Source of the DNA: Anarhynchus alexandrinus
Taxonomy: Eukaryota; Chordata; Aves; Charadriiformes; Charadriidae
Assembly: GCA_008711295.1 (NCBI GenBank)
Contig: VUYV01000124.1
Span: 2,405,429 to 2,469,428 of the forward strand
Reading direction: 5' to 3'
DNA: 64,000 nucleotides
Position 1 is the stretch's first letter. Each line of letters starts with the position of its first letter. Shown here one piece after another: positions 14,197 through 27,638 of the stretch. The position numbers and the translations under genes are program-made. A model generated the notes under the pieces. That model saw only the letters and a list, made by a program, of their open reading frames with translations. It had not been told where the DNA came from and searched no databases.

Positions 14197-15891
14197 TTTA
14201 TTTTTTGAGTTGCTTCTATTCTTTTTGGTCCTTTGATAGGAAGTAATGTTCCAGTACAAGGTGGTGTATTACTCTATAAATGAAATAAGAAGAAATTCCT
14301 GAAAAAAATCTGCATTTTGGAAAAATACTGTACACTTATAACGGAAACAGAAGCTTTGATCTGTGACCCTGTGAGCATTTTCCAGCATAGCTGTCACCCT
14401 CTGAATAGCAAATTTAACCAACTAGTAAGGGGCTAGCTTTTCTGAGGTACTTTCCACATTTCACAGAAATAATCCATGGATCCCTAAACACCCGTCAGCC
14501 ACAGGACAGCCCCAGCTGATCTAATACTTAGAGCTATGTGCACCAAAGTGGGATTTTGGCTGGCATGTGTCCTTATTCTTACACACAGTGTAGGAGGATC
14601 AGTACGGAGGACAGGAGGCAATATTCTCAGTTTTATTCTTCTTCGAAAGCCAGGCTTACAACATCTTTTTATCCCAGACTTTTCATCAACTGTTTTTTTG
14701 TTGGTTTTTTTTTTTCTGTTTGGTTTTTTTTTCTTTCCCCCCTGCACTGGCATGGAGGATATAATCCATGAAACATCAACCAAGGCATCTTCTTCCGTGC
14801 CCTTAGGTGTCCTCAAGTCTCCTGGCTCCGTATGGGCCAGTTCTGCCACAGTATTTTGTGAGCTCTGGCGGGAGCCTGTTTTTACCGAAAAGGCTGTTTA
14901 TAGTATTGGTAGACTGAAACAGGCTCCTTGATTTATCCCTATTTTAACATTTCTGCCTGTGGGTGAATGAGTTTAATTAAGGCTGACTAGTAAATATTTA
15001 TCCTCATGACAGAAATAGGTCCAGGTTTGTCTGTTAAAAATACTACACAGCTTGCCTCTTTGGCTGCAGCTAACTGAACCGAATGCTCGGCGATTTTATT
15101 AATACCAGTGAGGAAAAAAATCCTCAGGCCCCACTGCTGCAAGCTTTTAACCATGCAGCTCTCCCCTGGCCGAGGAGCACCTCTCCCCCCAAGCATCCCT
15201 GTCCCCTGCGTCCTGGTCCCTGCCGAAGTGAAGCCCGTTGCCATGGAAGCCTCATTAAATCTGCATCTCGCCTGGCCGGGGCTGCGGCTATATTTTTAGC
15301 CAGTGATGGTTGCATAAGGGGGGGCGGGATGAGATGGGGATGTGCCTTACATCTCGCCTTGATGGAGGCCTGCCAGGAACCACCACCGGCCAAAAGACGT
15401 GTCCTGCTTGGGAAAGCTCGCTTGGGCCAGGCAGCTCTTGGCAGCCCCCGGTGTTGCTAGAGCTGAGCACGGGGGAGATGCAGCGAACGGAGCTGGTCTT
15501 AATGGCCAAGCAAGCTTTTCGGTGGTGGCATAGTTCTGCGGAGAGCCAGGGGCTCCAAAGAACAGGGGTCTCTTTAAATTAGACTAAAGATAACAAATCT
15601 CTCTTGACTTGAGCAAAACCTTAACACCTGGAGGGGTAGGAAGAAACTCATCTGAGCTCAGCCAAAGGGCAGCACTGCAATCCTAGCCATGAATACTTTG
15701 GGGAAAGTGGTGCCCTGTATAAGTGCATAGCCCCCCAAAAGAAGGAAACGGAGCTAGGTGGTGTCATTAGGGTGAATCCAATCTCGGGTGCAATCTTGCC
15801 TAAATCCATTTTTGGAAGGACTGAATTTGAGCCCATCTCCCTGTTTGAGGAACAGAAGGCACTGAAGGATCTGAAATCTGCACTTACTGTT

Positions 15892-15948
15892 AAAAAAAAA
15901 AAAAAAAAAAAAATACCAATTTCCTCAAAAAAAAAAAAAAAAAAAAAA
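15892..15948 (+). repeat. Two A22 runs separated by 13 bases
   Basis: Twenty-two As (15892-15913), TACCAATTTCCTC, then again twenty-two As (15927-15948). No recognisable retroposed gene precedes it. Confidence 0.9.
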
Positions 15949-16579
15949 GCCCAAAAAAACCCACCCCACATGTTCACTCTTGGTCATTTCAAATCAGATT
16001 TGCTGGCAGTGGAAGACAAAAAAATAGAGGAGGTGTTAGTGTCTCTCAGCACTAACAGGATTTCTTGGCTCAAAACATGGGGCTGGGCCCTCTTTCTCTC
16101 AGCACTGAATCCCAGCAGTGCTAAATGCTCCAAAACCCCGGATTTTATCCTGAATTATACCTGGGCAATCTTTCAGTCTTCAGTGGGTCTCACAGATGGC
16201 CAGGAGAGCCTTGTTTAGCCTGCAAAGCTGTTGTTATTTGTGCTGAGGCAGGAGAAGGAAAGAGTACAGCTCGACTGTAAACTAATAACTCTTGTCTCTG
16301 ATAGAAGCCATCTCTTTCTTTGGAGGCTGTGAAAATTTGATCTGGAGCAGTTGGGCTAAAATTAAAATAGACCCCAGCGCTGCCATCCTGTACAGTCACA
16401 CTCCGTCAGAGCAGAGTCATATGTGAAGCTCCAAGGGCTAGTAGGGACTGTTACTATCATTGCTTTTTAAAGAGATGCCAATATTGTTAGAAGCTTTTTT
16501 TCCCCCCTCCTCCTTTTTCCACAGTCTCAGATCTCCAAATGTCTGTCTCTGCAGGAGGCACCAACTGGTAAATAAACAT

Positions 16580-16620
16580 TAAAAAAAAAACAACAACAAC
16601 AACCAACCAACAAACAAAAC
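16580..16620 (+). repeat. A-rich / (AAC)n simple repeat
   Basis: An A10 run followed by CAACAACAACAACCAACCAA and a further A/C mixture. Confidence 0.85.
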
Positions 16621-19600
16621 CAAGGCAGGATTATTTCTAATTTGCTGGAAATGGTATGTGACCTGGTTCTCTGTAGGCGAATGTGCCTGACAAAGCCAGC
16701 TTTTGCAGCTGCAGGCGCTCTCTGCTGTAGACCATCTCTCAGTCCTCCATGGGGAGTTATTTCCAGCTTCGAGGCTGGCTCTGCAGACCTTTCTCAACAT
16801 TAGGACCATGAAAAAGTCAGCGCCTGTAGTTTGCAGGGGTTCACAGGTTCTCCTCTACCATTGTAGGATGTGCAGCTCACCTTCAGTCTTCCTATGAGGG
16901 TAGGGAAGAGGTGTTTTGCCCAGGCAGCCTCATTTCTCCTAGTCCAGTGTCGTGATTTTGAATCTTGCACAGCTTGAATTGAAATGGGCTGCTGGACTAC
17001 TTCAGAAAGCCCTAAATGCCTTCCTCTGGCTCTTGCTCAGGCCCCAGCTCTGGATTCAAAGACCCAAGCTGGTGAGCTGCCTGCTTGGTGGCACCCGCCG
17101 GCCCAGGTGGGGATGTGTGGGGCAGGGACCTGGTAGGTCCAGGACACTTCTGGTGCTCTTGCAGCCTCTGTGCACCGGCGGTGATGCTGCACGTGGGTCA
17201 CGGGACAGAAATGGGCTGCCGTGCTGCGGCACGGAGCCAGCTCCAGCAGCAGCCCCGGGTACAAAGGGTGTTCCCAGCAGCAGGGAGACCGGGCGAGTGC
17301 CCGGGGAGCGAAACCGGGGGTGCTCTGGCTCTGTTTCATTCCTGGCTGTTCCAGCTGATTGCTGCCTGTGAGGCCAAGCGAGTCCTTGATATCCTTTCTG
17401 CTTCAGCTCTGCTTCTGGAGAGCAAAGATAAGTGCAGCCTCCCCATGGGTGTGAAGCCAGGGGAGAACCTCAGACCAACGAGGTGTGTGCTCAGATCTAG
17501 GCAATCAGCATCAATTTGGGTGGCTTTTAGCATTTAGAGAGAGTTTATTTCACAGCATACATTTTCCTCCAGTGCCTTTCTGGGGTGGCTGAGGAAGCAG
17601 TCGGGGAGCATGATGGCAGGGAGCTGGGAACACCATCTGAAAAATGGAATAAGCCACTGATAAACACAGGCAGACACCCCGGCAAACAGACAGACAGAGC
17701 AGAAGGCTCCCGCTCCTGACAGTCTCCCCGGCGTATAGCAGTTTCCTTGTAAGAGCGCTGACACTCACTGCAGGGCACATGTGAAGTGAGCTGGAAGAAA
17801 GCGGAGGCTGGAGCAGGGAGCGGGGAGGGCGCGATGCTCAGGCACCAATGGCATCACAACCCAGTTACATTCTGGCTGGGCAGAGAACTGGGATGGGACC
17901 TCCTTTCAGGGAAAATCAAAATCAGCTCGAAAAAAAAATAATAATCGCACCTTTTCCTTTTTCTTGAGAAGCTTCTTTATCTTGGGATTTCAAGTCCTAA
18001 AAAGTCTTCTAGGTCCCATAATGGGAAAGACTCTTGATGGAGTCAGGCAGTTACATTTTTAAGGTGAGAGGGCTCGGAGGGCAAAGGGGGAGCTCATTAG
18101 ACAGCAGCCCCTCATCTGAAACCACAAGGGATTTGTTCTAGAGGTCTGCATGAGGTTTTAGCCTTCAGAGCAGTTGTGTCATGTTACTAAACCCCCAAGG
18201 ACATATTTGCTGATGCTGGAGTGAAGGGTGTTGCACTCACAACCAGGCTGGGTGGAAGACCAGGGCTGGGAGAATGGTTATTTTTTGTTATCAGGTTGTG
18301 GTTCTAACCAGATGGTGAGAAGCACGTGACGCCAGCCTGCAAACCCAACATTCGGTGGGAGTTTGAAAGGATTTACACCAAAGCGCATCAGGAGCGTGGC
18401 TGGGCTTTGTCAGGACAGGTCATGTCAAACAGCTGTTCAGTGGTGCCATCAAAAATTGAAAGCATTCAAGGTGTTGAGGGAGTTGCAGTAAAGGGTTTAG
18501 ACAGCAAGAAGGTGAACAAGAGTTGAGGAGCACATTGAGATGAGGGTAGGGCTTGCTCTTAGGATGGGTGAAGGGCCTTGGCATGAACTCTTGCCACGAG
18601 GCAGACAGGGCAGGAGGAGACTCCTGTCTGTCAGCCAGAGACTCCAGGAGGAGTTCAAGCTGTTTCTGACGTGGATTGGTCAGCAGGCTTTGCCAAAAAT
18701 GCTTCCCACAAAGCTGGATCCACATGTGAAGGCTGAGATGGGACTAAGCGTTAGGGTGGAAATTATAGCAGTAAGATGATAGAGGACTATATTGATTAAA
18801 GGAGACCCACTTGGGCGGGTGAGGGCTGCGCAGGCAGTGGTCTGTTTGATGTGGTCATGCCACCACGCAGCCCCTGTTCCCTTCTTTGGCTGAGCTGGGC
18901 TGCCCTGCGAGGGGACCGGCTGTGGGGAGGCAGGAGGGTGTCCAGCAGCCCCTCTGAGTTTGAAACAGGGTCATCTGCAAGATCAAGAAAGGCTCGAAGG
19001 TCGCCTTGCTCCTAGATTTCACCCTTCTGAAACACTGTTCTTCAGTGACGAGCTGACTGGTGATATTACTTTTATTCAGTTTATGAACAAGGAGGTGGCT
19101 TTTTTATGGTCCAAAGCTCTGGATTCTGGAAGCACGAGCCCAGCAGGGCTGGCCTCCTCCTAGGAAACTGTAGCTCCTCCTGAGGCTCCTATAAGCTAAT
19201 GAATGGTCCTGTTTGGTTTTTCCAGTGTATTTTAATAGGTAAGAAATAGAATTAAAACAGTCTCAAAGGAGTGAACTGAGTATCCTCCACCCTATTTTCA
19301 GTGCTACAGAAGAGAAGAAAACAGTGAACCTGGTCAAATGCACAGGGCCTTGGATAAAGATGCAACACCTTGGCTCTGTGTAAATGGCTGGATGTGCAAC
19401 CTTGATGCTGCTGTGGCAATTCGGCGTGCTGTCCCTTATCTTGGTCACAAGAAGCCTGTGACCGGAGCCAAAGCGCTCCGGCTCCAGCTCCTTTTGTTCA
19501 TATGTAATAATTGTATCTGCAGCGTGCAGAGCGGGCTTGTTTCAGGCTGGCAGCTGCACAGCGTTGTTTGCAGCTCATTAATTTCCTACAGATTGCTGCC

Positions 19601-22600
19601 TTGCTGCTCCGTCGAATGTAGCGTAACTCCAACGGCTGGGCTGAACACAGCCCCGCTGAGCTGAAGGCACCGTCTGCATGGGTTCTATGGGCAGAGCGGG
19701 GCGAGGGAGGGGAAAGAGGGACTCGCGGGGCTGATGTCCAGGGAGGTTCGTGACGGGAAAGTTTGCGTAGCTCTCCGCCGGCTTTGATGCGCTTTGAGCA
19801 CTGAAATCTGGGGGTGCTGTCATGTGCAGAAGCCAGGAAGGCGGAGGAGGCAGGCAGGGGGGAGTTGAGATATGCCAGCTCCCACGCTGGGAATTGGGTG
19901 GATTGTTCTGACCTTTCTTGGAAAGCCAAATTTCATTGCAAACGCTGTAGTGTAGGACAGTGAGTCTTGGGAACAGCCACGTTAAAAGGAGCTTTTGGTC
20001 TCCACCTACATTGTCTCTGCTGCAAAGAGCGGTGTTGTGGGCAGTAGGTGTGAATCTCTGCTCGCAGCTCCACATCTGGGCTGTGCCTGCAGCTGTTGCC
20101 AGCACAGGGGATGTGGATGTGTCGTGGGTGAGATTGAGGGCCTCTAATCCCTGCTGGCAGTGGCCACCTTCGCTCCCACCACAGCCTGGCTCCTGTGGTG
20201 GGAGGATCAGCAAGTTAAGGTCTCCATGGCCATCAGCCTCCCCTCTGGTGCTGGGTGGCTTGTCCCCAGTGTGCCAGTATGTCCCTGCCCATGCTGCTGG
20301 GGAGTCTTGGGCAGCTCTGTCCCCAGCTGCAGCTCCACTGTTGGCAGCAGAGGCAAAGCCACCCCAGCTACTCCAGGAGCCAGCCGAGTGCAGAGACAAA
20401 ATATGAGCTTGTGAAGCAGTATGGCAGCAGGACTTGAGCGGAGCTCCCAGAGGGCTGCTTTTGGCACTTGGGCAGCAGCAGCTAGCCTGTCTCTGCTGGG
20501 ATGCCATGTGGCACTGCAGGTTTGGTTTTGGGCACCCCACATCAGAAGGTGTTTGCAAATCCATTGGGAGTTCAGAGAACTGAATTTTGAAGAGAGATCA
20601 AAGAAGTTGCGTTGAGCTCAGCTGAGCTACAGCCAGCAGTGGGTGGCATGCAGCCCTCCAGAGCCGTGCCCAGAGAGGAGGGCGTGGGTGGTTGTCCTCT
20701 GAGTGTCCAGGGGTGGATGGCCTGAGGGTGCAGGTGGTTATCAGCACTCACAGGAGTGATGAGCTGAGGCAGGGATCGGTGTTCAGCGCACGCCCTGGGG
20801 CAGCAAGCTCAGGTCGATGGGGACACCTTCTCCCAAAGGAGCAGTGCCCGAAGGCCAACTGCTTGGTTCTCTTCAAAGCACTGAGCGATGCGTGGCAGGG
20901 CCACGCCGCCGTCAGGCAGTGCTGGGGGCTCATTTCTGCTAACAACCTTCAGTAATTTTTGCCCTATGAGGAGTTTAAAACCTTCCTGGGCTGGTGGGGG
21001 TTGTTTTGAATCTGGCACTTCTCATTCCTCCACTTCCTCTCCCCCTCTGTCCCCACCTTCTCATCCTCGCCAGCATCTCCATGGCAACCCTGTTGCTGAA
21101 GAATAGAGAAGACATCTAAATATAGCTTCCAAATCTCCATGCCTCCAGCAAAAAGTCTAAAACCAGGGGCGACAGCTTGAAGCACTGGGCTGCTAATACC
21201 AGCCAGCAATGAGTGTCTTGCAGGTGGGATTCGGGAGTGCTGTGGTGGGACAGAGGTCCCTTCCAGACGAATTCCAGTTCCTTGTTTGCTCACAACATCT
21301 CAAGGGGCTTTGAGGTAGTCCAGTCTACCCTCTCCTGTCCAGGGCACGCCCACTCCTGCACCCTGTCAGGTTTTGGAGCCATTCTTTAGAGCAAATGGGA
21401 GCATCTCCAGTACTTCATTTGGCTATCAACATCTATGGTGGGTTTTGACATTGTAGGCTTTTGTTGTGATGTGTTAGAATAATCTGGAAGCAGAAAAATT
21501 CAAAGGCATTTAGTAAGGAATAAATTCTCTTCCTTCCTTCTTTCTCCACCCTCTACTTTTTTCTTATGCTTTATACTGTGTGACCGTGGTGGGGTTATGG
21601 CTGAGGTTTTGCTCCTTTTAAAATTCCTTTCTGAGGCAAAAAAGAGCACAACATCTTCTCAGAGAAGATGCTCCCCTGAGAACCTGCCCAAGGTAGGGAG
21701 GAGAGAAATGTCCATGCCCGGGGCCCTGGCACCGCTTTGCATCTACGCCAGGCTGGTACCCACCAGAACCGGCTGATTTCGTGGGCTGCCAAGTTGAATT
21801 AGTACTTGTACAAGACAGGAGCTTATTGTACAGACCTCAACAAATAGCTCCACAGGCTGTTGAGACATTGTCTGCTCTCCCCTGGCCCTGAAGCATCAAG
21901 TATCGTAGGGTCAGCAAGAAAAAGCTGACCTGCAGCAGGCCAGGCGAGTGTCTGTACACACAGCTTCAGTATTTGGAGCCAACAGTCTGGAAGGTGATGC
22001 ACAGATCAGCCTAGATTTAATTTTTTTTTTTTTTTAAAGAGGAACTTAAACAAAGAGTATAGCTGAACCCCAAAATGATTAAGAGAAAAATGTAGCTTTA
22101 TTAATCTGAATAAAGAAAAAAAGAAAATGTGGAGCTGGGCTATTATGCTTGTGCAGCCCAACTTAACATATCTCTGCTGATCCGCAGCGCGGACTCAGCC
22201 GAGGGGAAGAGGGTTTAACAAATCGTGTTCTTCCTCTCTTTGCAGAAATTCTTAAAACCGAATTGAGGCATCTTTCCTTGAAGAACTCTCTGTATTAGAG
22301 TATTTTATCATGTTTGAACAAAGTGAAATATAGAGTGCTTTGGAAATCTGTTTGTTTGGCAGGGCTGACTGCATTAAGGAATCTCCCGGAGCATTTTTTT
22401 GTGCTTCCCTACTTTGCCTTTTCCAGCTCTTCAGGGCTTCCGAGTTGAGCGTGAGATATTTGCCGTTTACTAGCTCCGGTGCTGGTTCTCGTGGCTGACA
22501 CGTGGATATACTTCGTCTCTTGAGTTGCCCTGAATAACATACCATGTACTTAAGGATTTATTTTGCAAGGCGTGATAGTGCTTAATGGGCTCACCTGCCT

Positions 22601-22846
22601 GCAACTTAGCACCTCTGATTTCTCATTGCTGGTACAGTTATTTGCACCATACAAAGTAGGTGTGAAACACTGTCATGTGAAGTTGACAGCATGTCACGTC
22701 ATGCCTCTGCGTGGCAGCAGAAAGTAAGGGCTGGGCTGCTGTGGCAGCAAACAAACACAAATTGAAAAGCGAAGCTGACCACAAGCACAAAGGGACCGCT
22801 TTAGTTTTCCTGTCCTGTGTGGAGGATGGATAACAGTTGGGCAATA

Positions 22847-22868
22847 TTATTTATTTATTTATTTATTT
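22847..22868 (+). repeat. (TTTA)n microsatellite
   Basis: About five TTTA units in a T-rich stretch. Confidence 0.85.
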
Positions 22869-24061
22869 TGATTGATTTTTTTACCAGCTATCACTATGAA
22901 TCTTTTACTGGTAACACTTCAAAGTTTTCTGATACAAGTAAAGACTTAAAAAAAAAAAAAATGGCTTTAGTCTTGGCTATGTCCCTTGAATTATCATGTG
23001 TCAGCTACTAAAGCATTTTCAATAGTTCTAATTGAAACATGAGCCAATTTACTAATTAGCCAGGATTACATGAGAAATACACAAAGGAGAATTGCCTTTC
23101 TGTGTCAATATTTCCTCCTTTATCCATTATGAAGACCTGGTGTGACGTGAACAAACTGCACCGCCAACAGCCGGCCAGGTAGAGGACCTGAGCTCCTGGC
23201 GGTCCTGAGCAGAGTCCTACGCAGCCCCAGGGTGATGGGCATGGAGAGGCATGCAGGGTTTTGGACTGGGGTCTTGATCTCTGCCTCAGGGTACAGCTGC
23301 TTCTTGCACAGTGACTTCCTCAGCGGACTTTTTCCTCCTCCCTGTGACCTGCTGCAGAGGAGATGGATGCTTCTGGCTCTGGCCTTGGCAGGAACAGAGT
23401 GGAGATGCCCCATGTGCTGCACGCAGGGCAAGGGTAGGGGCATGCAGAAGGACTTTAGGTCACCTGGGCAGGTCCCAGCCCCTGCCCATGTGGGGAGGGA
23501 CAGCAGGGGCATAAGGAGCTCTCCTTGCTATGTGTGCCAGGAGGCAGTACCAAAGGCTTTTCCCCCCTCCCCTCCCAAGCAAGTTGTACCTTGTCAGTCT
23601 GGGTGGACATTACAAAGGACTTTCTAGGGGTGAAATGTTGAAACAAGGGGAAAGATTGTCCAGAAAATCATCTCTGCCTTGAAGCTTTCAAAAACCAGTA
23701 GGGCAACCACCTTACCTGCTTGGTGGAACTGGCTCTTCCCAGAGACAGGGTGATAGCTGAGTGCCAGCAGTTGCTTCCAGCCCTGTTTTCTGAGGTCTTT
23801 TGGTTCCCTAATGGCGTAAAGGAGCTTTAGCAAGGAAGAGGAGGTGCCCTAGAGAAATGCATGGCTCCCTTCAAATGGGAACAAAATCAGATGAAGCAGA
23901 ATCAGTTGATACTCATGTGAATAAGTGAATCTTCCACCACCACTTCAAATTTTCTCTGCTCTCTCCCCTCACCCTCCATACGGCTGTGTCACCATAATAT
24001 CTTCCACATTAGGAGTTCAAAGCAAGCAGGGGCTGTCCCCTATCAAATCGCTGTGAGAATT

Positions 24062-24150
24062 AAGGATCACAGCCACTGTATGGATATAGAAACTGAAGCA
24101 CAGAAGTATCAAGTGACTTGCTTGGATGGCTTCAGCCTTGCCTGGAGAAA
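24062..24150 (-). mobile_element. MIR-like SINE remnant
   Basis: AGAAACTGAAGCACAGAAGT followed by CAAGTGACTTGCTTGGATGG resembles the inverted MIR core (gaaactgaggcacagag ... aagtgacttgcccaag). It is short and diverged. Confidence 0.55.
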
Positions 24151-27100
24151 TACATAGGTATTCTATGTGTAGAATAGCACCTAGTGATTCGCACTGCAGA
24201 GAACCCTATTTTAATGATAAGATGATAACTAGTTATCATCTGGTTATCCCATAGGCCAACTTGAGTACAAAAGAGAAAAATAATCCCGTTTCTGGGGTTG
24301 CTTCTGTCTATGACACCTTACAGCCAACTGGTCTGGTAGTGAGGTGGTCTGGGCTGTTCCCCGTGTGCTTGCTGCACAGAGTAGGATGGCTCTTGCACAG
24401 CTGCTCTTCCAAGGTCCTCATGAATGACACAGCCAGTTCCTGGAAACTGGCCCGCGATGGCTTGTCTCCAGCTCCTGTGCTAGCACCAGTTCTTCTGTAA
24501 CTCATACATCAGTAGCTTGCACATCTATGATCTGCTTGAAACTCTATCCTGATAGTTCATCTGTCCTGTTGACGTCGTTCTTAGGTAATTGGTACCAACC
24601 TCTGCTCTGACCTTAGAGGCACCTTCAGTTCTGACCTGGCTGCTAGAACAAACTGTGACCATTGCTGATGGCTGCAGCTGGATGCTTCAAAACCTGTTCC
24701 TCCCTCTGTAATCCCCATAGGAGCCAAAAATCTTCTTTTGTGAGCATGAGCTTAAGCCCAATGTGCAACCTGTCTGTCTTGTTTATACTCTGGATAGGTT
24801 CCTAAATTACCATGATTTCCTGTTGAAATTAAGATCACTCATCATCTTCTTGGTGAGTTTAGTGAATCTGCTTTGGGATCTAATGATTCTGCTCCTCAAA
24901 CACCTCCCGTCTTTGTCTGTGCTATGTGACAGGCTAATCCTTTGCTTCAAAATGGCGCAGCTTGTCCCACCCTGGGTTACTTGATGTGCAACTCCATGTG
25001 ACCATGTGCATCGTATCAGGGCTTGTCTTGCTGGCTTCTTCACCTTGTCTGCCAGTGCTGTCATGTTGCTCTGTTAAATATCCAGCTCCCAGTGCGCTGG
25101 GCAAAGACAGCTCCCCACTATGCATAGCTTTAATCCCCTCTGGTTGGCCTCAAATGTTGACATCTTACCTAGTCAGCGTTTCTGCAGTAGGACTTCTCAA
25201 TGAGATCTTCTGGCAGAGCGAATAAGTCCTCTCTGTAGTTTCATGTTGAAATCCCAGCCCAGTGCAGAGCTCTGGGGAAGAGTCAGACTGGCACCATGTG
25301 CTGTGAAGTTCATGCTGCAGGGACCTGCACCCACAGCGAAACCGATGAGGATCTGGATATATCAAGATGTATCAAGAACACTGTGGCTTGACCCAAGGTG
25401 TGTGCACTAATGATTCACATTAATGAGTTACTAAAGATCTCCTGGTACTTCTCACTGGCCCAGGGATGTTTACCTTGCTTGTCCTGGCTGCTTTCCTTCC
25501 ACGCTAATAGCATCCCACTGGGGACCGTAAATCCTGCCCTTGCACAGCCCTGCCTGTTTCAATGGTATATACTATGTGACATCTCCTGACTTACGCTGTT
25601 TTTAGAGCTGAGCCTTATTTCACATTCCAAAGTCACGCAGACACATCCTCTTAACCTCCTCAGCAATAATTCCTGCAAATGAGAGTCGCCACACAGAGAG
25701 ATACTCAATATTTTCTAGCACATTAATCAAATAACCATCCAGTTGTTGCCTTATGTGTTGGAAGCGGACGTGTTGTCAAATAAAATGATTTTATAGATTA
25801 TCCTCTGTTCTTCCCAGGCGGGGAATTTAGCAACATCATGTGCACAAAGTCCTTTAGGAGAAGATCGATGTCTATTCATTTCATCTTCTGTTGCTTACTC
25901 AGGGAAATCTCATACTTAACGTTGCTCCCCAGAGGAGCTTTCCCATCCCTAACTTTTAAAACCGGTGATTGTTTCTAAGTGCATGTTGGAAGGAGAGCCC
26001 GGACCGCCATCATCTGATGGCTGTTGGTGGCAGCTTGCAATGACCCCAGAGAAAAAGGAGAGAGCGAGCGGCTGTGCAGACTTCGGTGTGTCCAGGTGAC
26101 CCCTGGGAACACCGGCTCTTGGCTTGCCCGGCTGTGTCACAGCCCAAGCCAAAAGCATTGCTCAGGCTGCTGAAAACACCACCAAGGCCTGAATTAAAGA
26201 GCGCTTCCCACCAATGTATTCATGTGGGGGCTGAGATTGGACTACGCCATGTCTTGGTGGTGGGACTGTAGGGTTTGCGGAGTGGCTTCTCGCTGCCAGC
26301 TCCAAGTGGCATTTAGCGAGGGCAGTTGGTTGCCAGGAGAGACTTTTGCGTGTCCTCTGTTGTTCTCCGCTTTCGAGCTGTCTGAGGTATGTCTTGGCCA
26401 CAGTGAAGCTGTCAGGGGGAAAGGGGAAGGCAGGAAACTGTCCTCCTTTCCCCATGCGGAGCGACAAGGGACTGGGGAATGACACCTGCTCAGCTGAGCA
26501 AGGTGGGCTTCAGATCCCTTGCTTCCCGTCATGGTGAGCGTGCCCGTCAGGGCTGCTATGCCGCCAGCCCCCCTCGTGCCTGCCTCTGCCTCCATTAATT
26601 TCAAGAAGCTGTCAGGATGTTCTTGCAGCAAAATGTTCCCGAGCCTCCTGCTCCCGCGCCCTCTCTGCCTCTCGGTGTCCTCCTGTCACATCTCTCGCAT
26701 TAACGTGATGCCTTCCCGGGGCGGTGTTACGCTCCAGCCCTTCTCCCCATCCATCTCCTCCGCTCTCCAATGCCTTCCGAGGAGGTAGCTCTCAGTGTGG
26801 CTGCAGGTGAGAGATGAGATTGCGCGGGAGCAATCTGCGTTTTGGCCTCCAGATGATTTACGACAGCTCAGGCCGCAGCTGTAGTTACGGTTGCTTTCAT
26901 AGCCCTGGAGAGGAACGAGCTGCTCGCGGTGGCTGGGGAAGCTGCAGATCCCAGGAAAGGGCAGCCCCCACCAGCTCCGGCGGGCTGGGAGGGGTGGCCT
27001 GATGGGCCACCACGACCACCCTCTGTCAGCGCTGACCTTTCTGCGGTGACAGTCAGCGGAGCAGCCAGCCAGCTGAGAGCAGGGCACTCCCCTGCAAGGG

Positions 27101-27638
27101 AGCAAGCCCAGCCCCGTGTCCCCATCCTTGCAGGCTGCAGAGCCACCCAGGAGCGGGGATGCTGCTCTTCCCTCTGCTGCAAAATCCCAGCGAAAGGTTA
27201 ACTGCTCCCCGTTATCTGGCACTGGGTCTGTGAACCCTCACAGGCCCTGCGAACTTCGGCCGTGCCCCTTTTCTCCTTGCACGGGGAGGTCCGGCAACGT
27301 GTGGCTCTGGAGCAAGAGCAGGCTAGAGCCCTCCATCCCACCCCACCACTGGTGGTGCCAGGGTCCCCACGCCACACAGCCCACCCCTCTGGGCTCCTGT
27401 AGTAGGTCTCCAAGGCTTTCATACTGTGGTGGACCTGCTGAGCATTCACCGCCTCTCAGCAAAGCTGGGGAGGTTGGGCTCCTCCTCCTCTTTTGGGATT
27501 CGGTCAGGTTAGGCGAGGGGTGCAAGGTCCTGCCTGTGTCCCTGCAGGGCACCTGCAGCTTTGTTCTGTGGAAGTTCTGCCCCTCACCTGTTGTTTCAGA
27601 GCCAGGTAAAAGGTCCTTTTCTCCCTATGAGTCATGAC

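Noticed and set aside
21300..21420. Possible very old CR1 trace (GTAGTCCAGTCTACCCTC)
   Set aside because: Only one short phrase resembles the CR1 3' end, which is not enough to call.
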